Shown: positions 11,697 to 23,926, counted from the first letter of the stretch. The stretch is DNA of 64,000 nucleotides from Toxonevra muliebris (GCA_963691655.1 OY829326.1:98889340-98953339); one strand, 5' to 3'. Notes: a model not told the origin generated them from the letters alone. Made by a program: numbers and translations.

Positions 11697-12342
11697 GGTA
11701 AATTTTTCATCCAATATTTTTTTCATATTTTACAGCTCCGTTATGACTCCTTACAAATACAAACATTATGCAAAAATAATTTTTTAAATCGGATAATGTT
11801 TATTGTTTTCAATGGATGTTAAAGATTTTGAAATTTCGACAATACTTTATACTTTTCATACAAATTTTGAAATTTTGACCAGCGTCAGCGAATTGGACCG
11901 GAAAAGTTATGGCAAACCTAGTTATCGACCTATATTTTTAAGTCAAATTTGGCAACAAATTATATCTGCACAATACAGAAGTTTGTCCTAGCATATGCTG
12001 GGAGAAGAAAACTAACCGCACAATCGCGTCACAAAGGTGCTACTCCAAATGTGCTACAACATCGAAAGATGCATACAGACCACCACGTGTGTGTGTATAC
12101 GACGAAAATACAATTGGCAGAAGCAACAAAACAACAAAACAATACATTCCAGTGGCGAAAGTCTGTACAATGGAATAACAGTATAGCTCGCTGTGTGCTA
12201 TAAAAAGGCGAACACAGCAAAGATCCTTTTTTTTTTGGCTGGCATCGGAGCAAGACGTACCTCTGGTAAGTACGAGTAGTGTGGGAAATACAAGAGTTAG
12301 TGAGGCAGTTAGAATTTGACGCGACGGACAAAATTTGGGAGG

Positions 12343-12520
12343 ACAGAAAAATTCCAAGTCTTGTAACCTGCGAAGACGTGTGCGGCTTGCCGTTAATCGT
12401 CGGAGGAACAACAAGCCGATTTGTTCATTAGTCAGGAAAAACTGCAGGTCTTGTAACCTGCGAAGACGTGTGCGGTTTGCTGTTGATCGTTGGCGGAACA
12501 ACAAGCCGATCTGGTCTAAA
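12343..12520. repeat. Two-copy 90-bp tandem repeat
   Basis: Two adjacent copies with period 90 share TTGTAACCTGCGAAGACG (at 12,361 and 12,451) and GGAACAACAAGCCGAT. They differ by scattered substitutions. They lie inside the LTR-like block. Confidence 0.85.
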
Positions 12521-12574
12521 AGACAATATATTACGACCGACGCAAGACACCGCATAGTACGTCCGTTGTACGCC

Positions 12575-12825
12575 AGTCTAGCCACAGCAACGCTACGCCA
12601 GCGCGATCCATCGCATTCATCAGTTAAACGCCAGCCCATGCACAGCAGCGCGATCCATCGCATCTACCCGTTATAAACCAGTTTAGCCATAGCAACGCTA
12701 CGCCAGCGCGATCTATCGTTTTCGGCAGTTACATGCCAGCCCACTCACAGCAGCGCTACATCAGCGCGATCCATGGGATCCGCCCGTTATACGCCGGTCT
12801 ATGTACAACAGCGCTACAGGAGCAT
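12575..12825. repeat. About 105-bp tandem array with sub-repeats
   Basis: Units begin near 12,575, 12,680 and 12,796, each with AG(T)CTAGCC-like then ACGCTACGCCA. Each full unit holds two half-units sharing CAGCGCGATCCATCG. The third unit is partial. The spacing of half-units is about 50-55 bp. Confidence 0.8.
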
Positions 12826-13256
12826 AATCAGCAAGCGGCAATACTAGTAGTAACATTAACTGAGTTATTCCAGTGTCATTGTAAAGTGTAATTTTTAGTA
12901 AAATTAAACCTGAATTATTGTCGAATTAAAAACAGTGTATCTAAATAAAGTGGGGGTTCCCTGCAAAACATAAATTTTGTAACACGAAGAACTTCTGGAG
13001 CCCGCTAAGACTACCCGAGCCTAAGACCTATATTTTTGAGTCAAAACTTCTTTATGATAATTCTTACACATGGAAAATGTCATGTAGTGGAGCTGTGTAC
13101 TTATATAATTCAATATTCTTCCTGTGCCATTTGTCTGATCTGAGGAGTGAACGTGATAAGTGTAATATAGTTCGTTTTAAAAAGGTTGAATATAAACATG
13201 AGCAGAGTGATAATATTCTACGATTGTCTATTGTTTAAAAAAAAAAAAAAAAACTA

Positions 13257-13925
13257 TTGGGAGTATGAATCTATAAACTCGTAATTGTGACTAACTTCAT
13301 ATCTATCATACGCGCCAAAAATACCATAAGAATTGATCTGTCAAATAATTTTCATAATTCAAAAGTGTTTTACTATAGCTGAAAATGTCGAATATTTGGT
13401 GGGATATGAAAGGTGTCGTGTATTATGAGCTGTTGAAACCGAATGAAACGATCACTGGCGACCGCTACCGACTACAATTGATGCGTTTGAGCCGAGCATT
13501 AAAGGATAAGAGGCCACAATATGAGAATAGACACGACGAAGTTATTCTTCAGCACGACAATGCTCGGCCGCATGTTGCAAGGCAAGTTAAAACATACTTG
13601 GAAACGCTGAAATGGGAAGTGCTACCCCACCCGCCGTATTCTTCAGACATTGCTCCTTCTGATTACCACTTGTTCCGATCGATGACACATGGCCTGACTG
13701 AACAGCACTTCCGTCCTTTCGAAGAACTCAAAAAATTAGTCGATTTGTGGATAGTCTCAAAAGATGAGGAGTTCTTCCGTCGCGGAATCCGTATGCTACC
13801 AGAAAGATGGGACAAGGTTGTGGCTAACGATGGACAATACTTTAAAGAATAAATTTATAATCACTGTTTCACAATAAATGTCCAAATTACGAAAAAAATA
13901 CGAGTTTATACATTCATACTCCTAA
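13257..13925 (+). mobile_element. Internally deleted mariner element
   Basis: The 669-bp element is flanked by TA at 13,255-13,256 and 13,926-13,927, the mariner target duplication. Its ends are inverted repeats of about 28 bp with two mismatches: inward both read TT(G/A)GGAGTATGAAT then (C/G)TATAAACTCG. A transposase C-terminal half lies inside. A full mariner is about 1.3 kb, so roughly half is missing. Both ends survive, so it could in principle be moved by a transposase made elsewhere. Confidence 0.92.
13385..13852 (+). pseudogene. Mariner transposase, C-terminal half
   Basis: The 155-codon frame starts at ATG 13,385 and joins almost directly to IWWDMKGVVYYELL, a mid-protein mariner motif. 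The second catalytic aspartate is in QHDNARPHVA (D58) and the third in SSDIAPSDYHLF (D93); 34 residues lie between them, the D34D spacing of mariners. The N-terminal helix-turn-helix DNA-binding domains and the first catalytic aspartate are absent, so the product cannot cut DNA. The usual length is about 345 residues. The ATG sits about 128 bp inside the left end, near a normal start position, so the deletion probably fused the original start to the C-terminal half. The stop is normal. Confidence 0.92.
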
Positions 13926-14102
13926 TAGTACCAGTATTAAATATTCTAGCTGTGGCCGATAAAATATTTAATAGAAATTTTGAAGTAATTTTAAATGTGC
14001 CCAAACAGAAACTAAAAATTTTATTTCATCATAGTTGACGTATAAAATCGTAAGCTATTTTCATATATCAACGCGAATCTTTGAATGTGCCATGCATGTC
14101 TC

Positions 14103-14126
14103 AAAAAAAAAAAAAAAAAAAAAAAA
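14103..14126 (+). repeat. Run of 24 A
   Basis: Uninterrupted A24. It might be the tail of an unrecognised retroposed sequence, but nothing upstream to the mariner end at 13,925 identifies one. Confidence 0.6.
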
Positions 14127-14271
14127 CAGAGTCATAGTAGGCGCATCTGCCAATGACAATTTAAATGCTGTCATATATTTTCAATTTCAACGTCAAAAAA
14201 TCTTCAAATTGAAGCAAGTTGACGAAAGTGAAGATGCGCTAGTTTGATATACAATAGACATACATATATAT

Positions 14272-14844
14272 TAGGGATGGCATTCCGGGATCTCGGGATG
14301 TATGTACTTATGTGAGTACTTTTTTTTACACTCGGCATAACTAACTCGGTAGTTAATTTTCAGTAGATCATGAAACATTTGAATTGGAATGTTGGTGTGT
14401 ATAGCTTAAATTAACCGAAAATTTGTTATTATAAATGGTTTAAGTAGCGTGTCGAAAAACCATAAATAAAATAAACTCAGAACTTTTCAGATTTGTTTTT
14501 TCACTTTACATTAATTCGGAAGCACACCAGAAATTTGAAATAAAAAGTTTTACATACAGAGCGCGTAAAATTATTAAAAGAAAAATACGATCTTCCTTTA
14601 AATTATTTTTAAGTGATCAAACAATGAACGATTTGGAAAACTTTTTCTCAAATTGTTAAACACGAAACTCATTTTGGTTTCCTTACTAAGATTGTAGAAG
14701 AGCGCCATTTTAATAAAATATTAATTTATGTTATATCTTGAATCTTATTAATAAATTTTCAGTTTTTATTTTATATATGATAAAATTATAAATCCCGGGA
14801 TTAGTCCCGGGATCCCGAAAAGTCGATCTCGAAAGACATTCTTA
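14272..14844. mobile_element. Candidate non-autonomous DNA element with CCCGGGAT-rich ends
   Basis: Left end TAGGGATGGCATTCCGGGAT; the right end read inward starts TAAGAATGTCTTTCGAG and leads to CGGGATCCCGGG. The first positions agree as TA(G/A)G(G/A)ATG. The 570-bp interior is AT-rich with no frame of note. Flanking ATATATAT and ATATAAAC are a poor 8-bp duplication. The layout resembles hAT miniature elements, but terminal similarity is weak. Confidence 0.4.
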
Positions 14845-17800
14845 ATATAAACGCACATATATTTAATTTAAGAGTATGTGTTGCATACGCACACACACAC
14901 ACAGTCGCACATACAAACATACAACAGCAAGAAAATATAGTAGTATTGATAGTAAGACTCTAACACACATACACTTCCGCGATGTTTACAGCCAGCGGCA
15001 TTGTATGGCACAACTTGCAATGAAGATTTAATAAATAATTCAATAGAGAAAAATATCATTTCAATTCAATTTAAAACGCAAAAGAAAAATAAACAAAAAT
15101 AAATTTAAAAACAGGAAAAAAATACAAATTTCTGCTCCCATCATTTTCACCTATTTTCTAATAAATTTTTGCTATAGTACGAATTTTGTTTTACATAAGC
15201 ACTATGTGAGATTTCGATTTGGTTGTTATAGCATTGGTGTGATAAGCGTGTAGGTCTGGTTTTTTTTTCATATAACTACACTATAATTTGATTTTTCGCA
15301 GTGTCATAGACACACACATACGTAAAATACAAATTCAATGCATATGGGTGTGCACGTGTGCTTCCGCCTTCCCTAACAGCAGTATTTATACACACACATA
15401 CACACATGCACACTAACACCTTTTCGTAAAGGTGCCAATGGCGGCGACGGCGGCTGTCAAATGCCAAAATGCGCACTTTTGAATGTAGTAGTGTGAAGTG
15501 GAGTTATTGTGTGATAGTGTTGGAGTAGTGATAGAGTTAAGGTAGCAATAGAACAGGGAACGGGAAGAAATACCAAATGCATGAGTATACGACTGAGGCA
15601 TGCTGGTGATGATGACACTAGAGTATAAGGCCCCCGACAGGGAACAATAAGTGAAGTATGACGAACGAAAACTATTTGTTTGCGTTGCTTTGACAATTTG
15701 AAAGGATTACGAGATGAGATTATTTTTTTTCCTTAAAAAATACTTTTTTTTATTTACCTTTAGTGATTGTGGTTGTGTTGTTGTTCCTGCTGCTTTTGGT
15801 AATGGTGTGTTTTCGTTCTCAGTAGCGTTTCATGTGTGAACTCAAGGGGTGTTAGTTTTGATAAAAAGAACATTTATTTAAAAATCAGTTGCGATTTTTA
15901 GGACGATTTCTTGGGTAGATTCTTAAAGCTTCTTGCAGTTCATGTCTTAAACCCGAAATTTCCTTTTAATACCTACGCCTGTGATTTGGTGTTTGTGATG
16001 TTGTTGTTATTGGTGTCAATGTTAGTGAGGATGATGATGCTTGCTGATGTTGATGAATGCAATGAAGTGGTGTGCAGAAAAAATTGCCATTTTCAGCAAA
16101 TTTGATTTGTTTATATGTGCGTGTCTTGTTTGTGAAAATTTAAAAATTTGCTCAAAGTTAAACTAAGAAGTTAAGCAGATTTCATAGTATATGGCATCAA
16201 AGGTTAATGCGTTTTACAAAGATTTTAAAGTTTTGTACTTTATATATACTAGAATTTATATATACAGCTCAGTGTTCAATTTATAGTTTGCTAAAACTTC
16301 ATGATATTTTGGAGGCTAAAGTGAAAACCAGATTTTAACAACAACAACTGAGTTCAACTCATTTTGAAATTCGTGGAAGTAGACAACGTAGGAAGATATC
16401 TGCTATTTTTCACAGAAGATTTAACCCCAATTTTTACATGAACTTTGAAACATACAAGTGTAAATTTTATATTAGAAAAATTTTCAAAAATATTAAAATT
16501 AGTTTTACTAAAATTTGTCTTTACAAAAAATCTGCTATTTCTGAAGCTTCTTCACTCAAAAGCGTGGCCAGACAAATGCTCATACAATATTTTTTAGTTT
16601 TACATGCACACAAAATTTTACTCCGAAAAGTATACAACGAAAAAAAGAAAACACTTTTCAACTTTGTACATTCGAAAAAGCTTAGACGCTGCTCTTACTT
16701 ATTTTCGCTCTTTTTAGTATACTCTTTACTGAAAGCTCTAATTTCGAATGCTTCCACTTTTCTCGCCGGCGCTTTCTCTCTATTTTTATCTTTCATGTCT
16801 TCAAAATAATATTGCCCAATTTACAAATTTTTGTGACTACTAACCTACTGTAAGTAGAAGCAATGAAAATTCGAATTTGAAATATATTGGCGAGAAAAAA
16901 AAAATACAAACCAAATACATATTTGTATCAGTTTTTGACAGAGCACACAAAAGTAGGCAAAGCAACAGTGGTAACAGCAGCAGCAGTAATAACAGCAACA
17001 ACAATGCATAACATTTTTGTTGCTTGTTTTTTCCTTTTTATTTATATTTGCTACCATATTACGGTCAAAGACCGATAAGAAAGCTTTTATAGCTTTAAAG
17101 CGGCAAAAAACTTTATTATCAGCTTCTACTACTTAACAGCGCTTATCAGAAATCATAATATTATGAGCAAAACATACACATAAACGCATATACATATACA
17201 TATACCTATTAAACATTCATACACATATATTCACATTCGATATGCATGTGAAGCGCCTGTAAATATGCAACGGCAGGAACAACTACCACATCAGCTCTTT
17301 AAAGTAAACATTATGCTGCCGTTATGAGCCCCTTAGGGTCACTAGCAGGAAAACAAACAAAAAACAAGGAAGTAAAAATAAAAAATAAGAAAACAAAAAG
17401 GAAATTCTAAGAATTTTAGGCAAAGCATTTGGAAGTTTATACCAGTGAATTTAAATTTATAAGCGTTTTTATTTTATGTGTGTTTATTACGAATTTGGAT
17501 ATTTTTTTTTTTTTTGTATTTTTGAAAAACTTTTTCACGTTTCACATCTCAAAAAATATTTGAAGCTTTTAATAATTATCAATTGAGCTCTCTGTCTTAT
17601 AGGAAATTATGTGAAATCAAAATTTTCAAGTTGGAGTTTCTATTATTACAACTTGTGCTAGATATCATAGATATCAATAAAGGGTTGAATTAAGGTCATA
17701 AGTCTATATTTTTCTAAAGTAAAGTGGTACTCAATGTACTAAGTATCTATTCCTTAAACTCTAGGCTCATCAGAGTGAATGAAAATTCTTATCTTTTGAT

Positions 17801-18300
17801 ATTAGCTACAATCTTTTGATATTAGCTGCAATTCATATGCAATTTACTATTGGACTAATATCGGTCTGGGGTTTTACTCCAAAATATATAGACTAATGCG
17901 TCATGTTTTTTTTTTTTTAACGGGGAGTGTGAGGTAATGGTGTATCAGCATGATACATAAGAAACGGTGGGTAAGCTTTAGTTTCTGAAATTATGCTCCT
18001 CATACAACATTGGAAATTTCTAGATATAATCGCACCAAAAATATTCAAAAATAAGGACACAGAGAAAAGTTGGAGGGTAAGTGTAAAAATAAAAACAATG
18101 GATGCGTGCAAGGCACACAAGATATTTGATGTGCAAACAGTTAAACCAATTGAATGCCATATACATAAGCTCACATATGTATCGCCATTTATAGGGATTT
18201 GATGTATAATCTATATGCTTAGGTAAATAATTCAAATTAAAAGAATTCCTTTATAAACTTAAAAATTTATTAGATATCATTATCATTTATATATTTGTAA
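14845..18300. other. Noncoding, microsatellite-bearing DNA
   Basis: CA runs near 14,888-14,902, 15,308-15,320 and 15,391-15,412, trinucleotide (CAG/CAA) DNA at 16,975-17,005, and a two-copy 21-bp repeat (CTTTTGATATTAGCT) at about 17,790-17,832. The 123-codon frame at 16,438-16,809 is lysine and phenylalanine rich and shows no domain, so it is not called. Confidence 0.5.
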
Positions 18301-18430
18301 TAGCCCAATTCACTATAAATTGCAAATGGTCTTGCATCATTGCAAATGCAAATTTTTGTTCCGTATCGCATATATTTGTTGTTGTGATAGCAGAAATATT
18401 TTGTATTTGCACCAAATCGTGAATAGGGCT
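18301..18430. mobile_element. Short inverted-repeat miniature element
   Basis: Left end AGCCCAATTCACTATA followed by TTGCAAATG; the right end read inward is AGCCCTATTCACGATTTGG followed by TGCAAATAC. A related end starts at 22,749. The 130-bp unit can fold into a hairpin. The target duplication is unclear and the superfamily is not assigned. Confidence 0.55.
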
Positions 18431-19420
18431 GATATGTTGTAGTTGCATCATTTTTCTTTCACTCAATGCATCGGGCACGATATGCTCGCATATACGCAAC
18501 TGCAATTGCATATTTTTTTCCGCGCTTTAAGTTTTTCTTCCTGTCGATTTGAAATTTTATTAGATGTGAAAATTTTACATAACGTCGGCTGAGAATTGAT
18601 TTGGCGTATAGGTATATGAATTTGTACACACATACGCTAATTCTCAGGCGACGATAAGTGCTTTCCGCATTTAACCTTACTTTTTAAAAGCACCACAAAA
18701 AGATTTGTCTTAACTGCATTTACTGAAAATAAGAAACAATGTATTTTCATTGAAGTATATAAGTGATTTTATAATAAATAAGTTTGATTTTTTCTTTTGA
18801 ACATTTTTGCTATTGTATTTACATAGATAAAAAAGTGTTGCCATTTTAAGGTTAATGGACAAAGCAAAATTTGAATAATGCCGTGGTCATTATCACTACA
18901 TTTTGTTTATACATTTATTGAAACCTAGATTCTTAATTACTTATCATTTTTCATTGTTTTTATATTTTAAAAAATATTTAATTTTAATCCAATCTTACTA
19001 AACGAATTCAAAACCTATCAAGCACTTGTGTTTGCTACGGCGACTTCTCTGCTTGTATGGTATAGTCGACCCCCACATGTTTAACACCAACAAATAATTC
19101 TGCCACGAATAAATTTACACACACATTTTGTTTTCGTATGTACATATATGTGTGAGTAAATTGATAGAAACATAAACAAACAAACTCCGCTCGTAGTTTA
19201 ATTTCTCCCTCTCTTCTCTCTTATCTTTGTTGTTTAGAGTAGCACAGTCATGCCGCGCAGTAGTGCGAGCGAGAGGGGAACTGGACGTTACAGTTATTCT
19301 TACATTTTACACATTTGAAATTTTGTCCATACCGTGAGCTAAAATGTTTATACATCAAAAATCTTTAACTTTTTATAACGAGCAATTTTGCATGAGGTGC
19401 CAAAGGTATACTGAGAAAAA
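18431..19420. other. No gene recognised
   Basis: AT-rich DNA with ATGCAATTGCA-type short palindromes at 18,497-18,510 and a CT-rich patch at 19,205-19,225. Confidence 0.45.
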
Positions 19421-19750
19421 AACAACCGGGAGCTGGTTGAATCAACTCGGGATGCTATATGTTTTTAAATTAACCGCATATCTGGTTATTTTAACAAGCT
19501 ATCCGTTTAATATTATTAAAGAGGACCCCCTTTACTTTTAGCAGGAATCTGGTTAAATTGAACAGCTGTTTGTTAAAAACTATAGCCGGTAATCTAGTTA
19601 AATTGACCGGGTATCCTTTGAAATTGAACAGATGATTGTTAAAAATTATAACCGGCAATCTGGTTAAATTGAACGGGCATCCATTTAAATTGATCAGGAA
19701 TAATTTAAAAGCAAATCTGGTTGATTTGATTGGGTACCTAGTTCAATTAA
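19421..19750. repeat. Diverged tandem array, CTGGTTAAATTGA motif
   Basis: At least five units share (A/T)CTGGTTAAATTGA(A)C followed by CGGG or CAG and then a KTTAAAAA spacer, at spacings of roughly 60-85 bp, with one inverted motif near 19,430 (CTGGTTGAATCAAC). Units are strongly diverged, so this is an old minisatellite-like array. Confidence 0.65.
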
Positions 19751-22745
19751 TAAAAACATTTTATATAATTTAGTTACATTATTATAAAGAAATTTTACAT
19801 ATATGTATATTGATGTGCATATATACAAAAATGTATATTTTTTATAAATATTTATTTCTAAAATAAGTTTTGCAATTGTTAATGGTATGAATAGATTCAA
19901 AATAATATAATTTTTTTTCTTGTCTGCAGTATCAACAATAAGCTGTTCACTACACATGTCTTTTAGTTTTTGTAAAATATTTTTCACATCAACTCTGCAT
20001 TTTATATATGACCAATTTTTTGGTCGTACGCCGTACGCCTATTTTTGCAAATATGTCGAAAATATTTAATGAAACCAACTTTTTTTTACATGCACATGAA
20101 AATAGGCATTGAGGCCTACATTTCATGTGAACAAAACATTTTTTTAGCTTTTGTCGTTTCGAAGATATAACCAGTTTTATGTGATCTTTAACGTTACATT
20201 TTTTGGAAGTGAATTTTGAGGTAGCTGTACATTTTGAAAAAATTAGCAAAAGTAGCAATGAAAAAACCTAAACTAAAGCACTGTATCGAGTAAGAGGGAT
20301 CAAGTAAACTACTGAAATCAAAATAATACCAAAAAAATATTTCTCTTGCACTTCTAAGATCCAAAATGTCCGGTCTTTAACGTTACACGAAAAAGTCTAT
20401 AGCGTTACCCAACGATTTTATTTTGAAAAACAAGAAAATATGAAAAAACAAATATTTATTGAAAATATCATCGTTCTGTTTGTTTTTCACTGGTTTCCAA
20501 AAACCAGTCTTTCAATATCACATTTTAGTGCTCTTAATCCGCCGTTACTCACGCGGGGTTTATTTTACGCCCCACTACTTACAATACTGTAAGGTATTTC
20601 GGGTTTTTTATCTGGGGAATTGGGAATTGAAATTAAGTTTTTCTGAAAGCTTGGGCTATATATAGAATATCAATTTCTCAGTTTTTCCAGGTTGGCGATT
20701 TTTTTCATTTTAAAGTTGCTGCTTTAGTCTATGGTCGCATCGGAGTAGTATCATTTAAATGCAAATATTTTTACCATCAAAAGGTATTTTTGGGGGTTTT
20801 CGGGTACGAGAAATCTGAATTTGCAGCTTATTTTTACCAATAACGGCCGCTAGGGTGTGCTTTGGAGCAAAAAATATGAAAAGTTCCATATTTTTAGGGG
20901 TTTTTCGGCTAAGAAGGTCATAAAATCAGATTAAATGTTCATTAACTTAGACAACTTTTTAAAACACTTCTTTGACGTACATCCATTTCCAGATCGACTG
21001 ACGAAATTTAAAAGTCTAGTTTTCTCGATTTTTTTTTTATATAAATTCCATACAAACTGTATTTATTTTTATCTAAAAAATTAGTATATTGGACTTGAAT
21101 TAAATACAAAAATCAGTACAAATCAGTACATTTTCCAGGTATATATAGATTTTTACTTGTGATTATAAGCTCACTTTATAAACTCATTAAGGCAAGTCTG
21201 TGTCTTTCTTTCCTCTAAAAAGTGAACAATAAACGGAAAGTTTTTTCAGTGAAATCGAAAAAAATTTACAATTTTACAATTGGGAATATTAAAAAACTTA
21301 TATATCTGTCTAGTTTTCATTAAAGGAATTCAAAATAGATATAAATTTTATATAAAAAGACCAAAAATTTCATTAAGATTACAAAACTCAGTGCTAAAAT
21401 AATGCAAAGTCCAAAAATAGCTAGGTTTGCAGATTTCAGAATTTTAAAATCGGTACTCTGAAAAAAATCCCAGAAAATCAGTGCACGTACTGACTAAATC
21501 AGTACGTCTGGCTACTTTATGCACGGCTCAGTGGTTTCTGAGAATAGTAACTTATGTTTTTATGTCGAATCACAAAGTACAATTTTTTCAGCGAAATTGG
21601 TCTTTAACGTTACACAAGTTTGATGGCCAATACAGCAAGGAAATTGAATAATTTTCAGAAAAATGCATTTGTATCTAGAACCAAGGTCGAAAGTTCTCGA
21701 AAAAAAGTAGGTCTTTTCCAATTTTTGTTTTATTAGTTTTTTGAGAATAAACTTTTTGTAAAAATAAGTCTTTAACGTTATATGAAATTTGCTGTACATT
21801 TCAGAGCCATCACAATCAACAGAAAACAATGAATTGAACTGTATTTTGAATTGTTTTATAAGTTTAAGTCCTTTTCTATTACACAAAGCTAATGGCATGA
21901 AAAAAACTAGAATAATATAGTTATTTTTACTTTTTTGTTCCTATTTGAATTTTGGACCATTTCGATTAGATGCGAGTCACAAGTGAAAAGAACATGCAAA
22001 GTGAAGAGCGAAAGCAACCGATTGATTTGACATTTATGTTATCCGGTGGTATGGGATATAGATGAATGGAATTTAGTCGACATAGTGAGAAATTCAAAAA
22101 ATTTTGTTTTTTCGCACGCTACTCCTACAGAAAAAATTGGCCATATAGAAGTTAAAAATAATAAATTTAGTTACCAGTTTCTATGAGATCACCATAGTGA
22201 CCTTGGAGCCCTTTTGAAAAAAAAATTTCCATTTTTGATGGAATTGATCAAGGCATTGTCTTCGTTAAAAAAATCATTCAAGCATCATTAAGGAAATCAA
22301 CAAATTCTAATTTGTTGTTGTGTGTAAGTAATCATTGTGGCTAATCTTGGGCTGATTCCTTTACATTTAAAGAATAATTTCTAATGACCTAAGCTCCGAA
22401 AAAAAAGTTCGACAATATTTTTTTAAAACTGTTGAAACTCACTGCATTTGCCAAAAAAATTAGACGAAATTTGTGGTGATTCTAATAGTTTGGCAGCATA
22501 CTGTAGACCACTGAATAGAGCGCGATATTTAGGTCTACAAGAGGTGAAAAATGGTAAAATTAAAATTTTGGACTTGATATACTTTTGCTATAAGGTGCGG
22601 TTATGAGTTTTACTTTTTTCGGCAACGCTATGCCTTCAATTTCCTGAAATATTCTGGTGATATCTTCCGCTGTGCTCATGTAAACATGTGCTAGCTGTAA
22701 ACATGTCCAAATTTTGTGGGGAATAATCCAAATGGGAATGAAAAT
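19751..22745. other. AT-rich block with repeated TCTTTAACGTTA motif
   Basis: The 12-mer TCTTTAACGTTA recurs in one orientation at 20,185, 20,374, 21,601 and 21,769, with a degenerate form at 20,396. The minus-strand frame at 19,989-20,258 is cysteine and lysine rich (HMKCRPQCLFSCACKKK) and could be the remnant of a transposon protein, but I cannot assign it. No terminal repeats found. Confidence 0.45.
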
Positions 22746-22748
22746 AAT

Positions 22749-23283
22749 AGCCCTATTCACGATATGGTGCAAATGAGCTTACATGATTGCAAAGAAATAT
22801 TTAACCTTCTTTTATTTTTGCATTTCTATGCTTTAGAAATATCATTGTAAGGTATTCAAAGTTTATTCCATTTTAGTTAAGAGCTTCCACGAACCAAGTT
22901 TAATATGAAATGGTGACTCAATTATTTGTGTCTGTAATAAGGGAAACTTATTTTTTATGGCTAACCCAACCATTATATTTTCATTTGTGCAATTAATCTA
23001 ATTTAAGAATTTTCCAAATATTCCATTTAGGAAACTTTATGTGAAAAGGACTTTTAAGGCTTTTAACTTACAATAAGGTCTAATATACTGTGTGTGTTAA
23101 ATACATTTGATCCCAGAGAATATTTATTGCACATGATGTAGCTGTAAGTTCTACTTTTAGGTTTTTAATTTTTTCACAGGTGGTTACCTTATTTTCTTGA
23201 GGCCCAAAATTATTTTACTCTTTAAAAATCAGAAACAAATTTTTTTTTTTTTTAAGTACCTAAATTTCTTACTGAATTGGGCT
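22749..23283. mobile_element. Larger relative of the 18.3 kb miniature element
   Basis: Starts AGCCCTATTCACGATATGG, TGCAAATG, then TTACATGATTGCAAAG, which aligns with the left end of the 18,301-18,430 unit. The far end at 23,274-23,283 is GAATTGGGCT, the inverse of the terminal AGCCCAATTC. The 535-bp interior has no frame of note. Confidence 0.5.
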
Positions 23284-23926
23284 TTGAAATATTCCAAATC
23301 GGAACATGACATCTAGTACTGGTTCAAAATGAGTTACAGATCTTTTAACAAGTCTGTAAGAACTTTATACTTATAAATTAAGTAAATAAGAACTGAATGA
23401 AACTGGAAAAAAAATATCAGTTAACTTTTAACTGAGTCGCCCCTCATTCCGGTATTTTCTGTGGTTTTAACTTTCTACCTGAGAATTGAACCCTAGTTCA
23501 CCGAAGCCACTAATTTTATTATTTCTTAGAACAATCTTTACTAACATTTTTTTAAACCCTTTTTATCCCACGCAGTGACTTTGAGTCGCTATTGTAATTG
23601 AAATCGTTATATTTATTATGTTTTTTTGTAAACAATCTATACATTTATTAGTGTAACTACAATTTTATTCCAGAAGATCCAGAAGTGCTGCACTATCATA
23701 TTATATATCAATGTGAAGAGCTTGGTAAGTATTAATTATCAGATTGAAAATCGGTTCAACCAATTCCAAAATATTAGCGTCGGTCGGAATTTCATTAAAA
23801 TTCACTCATTGGCCAAAGCATTGCATTCATCGTTGTAAAAATCATTGCTTAAGCGGGAGTAAATAACAAATGAGAGAGAAAGAGAAGACACGAGGAATGG
23901 CATTTCTCAGAATTATCTAACGAATT
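23284..23926. other. No gene recognised
   Basis: AT-rich flank of the hAT insertion. Nothing supported. Confidence 0.45.

Larger units (their letters stand above)
11927..13045 (+). mobile_element. LTR-like block between 21-bp direct repeats
   Basis: The direct repeats are 11,927-11,947 and 13,025-13,045 (GACCTATATTTTT, then AGTCAAA or GAGTCAAA, one mismatch). Between them lie a TATA box (TATAAAAAGGC, about 12,200), a GC-richer body with two tandem arrays, and a polyadenylation-like AATAAAGTGGGGGTTCC near 12,944. That order resembles U3-R-U5 of a solo LTR. However, 21 bp is far too long for an LTR target duplication and I see no TG...CA ends, so it may be a different element or two copies of an older repeat. 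Frames crossing it arise from the repeat periodicity. Confidence 0.4.

Noticed and set aside
12040..12663. 207-codon minus-strand and 113-codon plus-strand frames
   Set aside because: Both cross the 90-bp and 105-bp tandem arrays, and similarity within them follows the repeat units rather than any protein family.
16438..16809. 123-codon plus-strand frame
   Set aside because: Lys/Phe/Leu-rich with no motif; AT-rich DNA yields such frames by chance.
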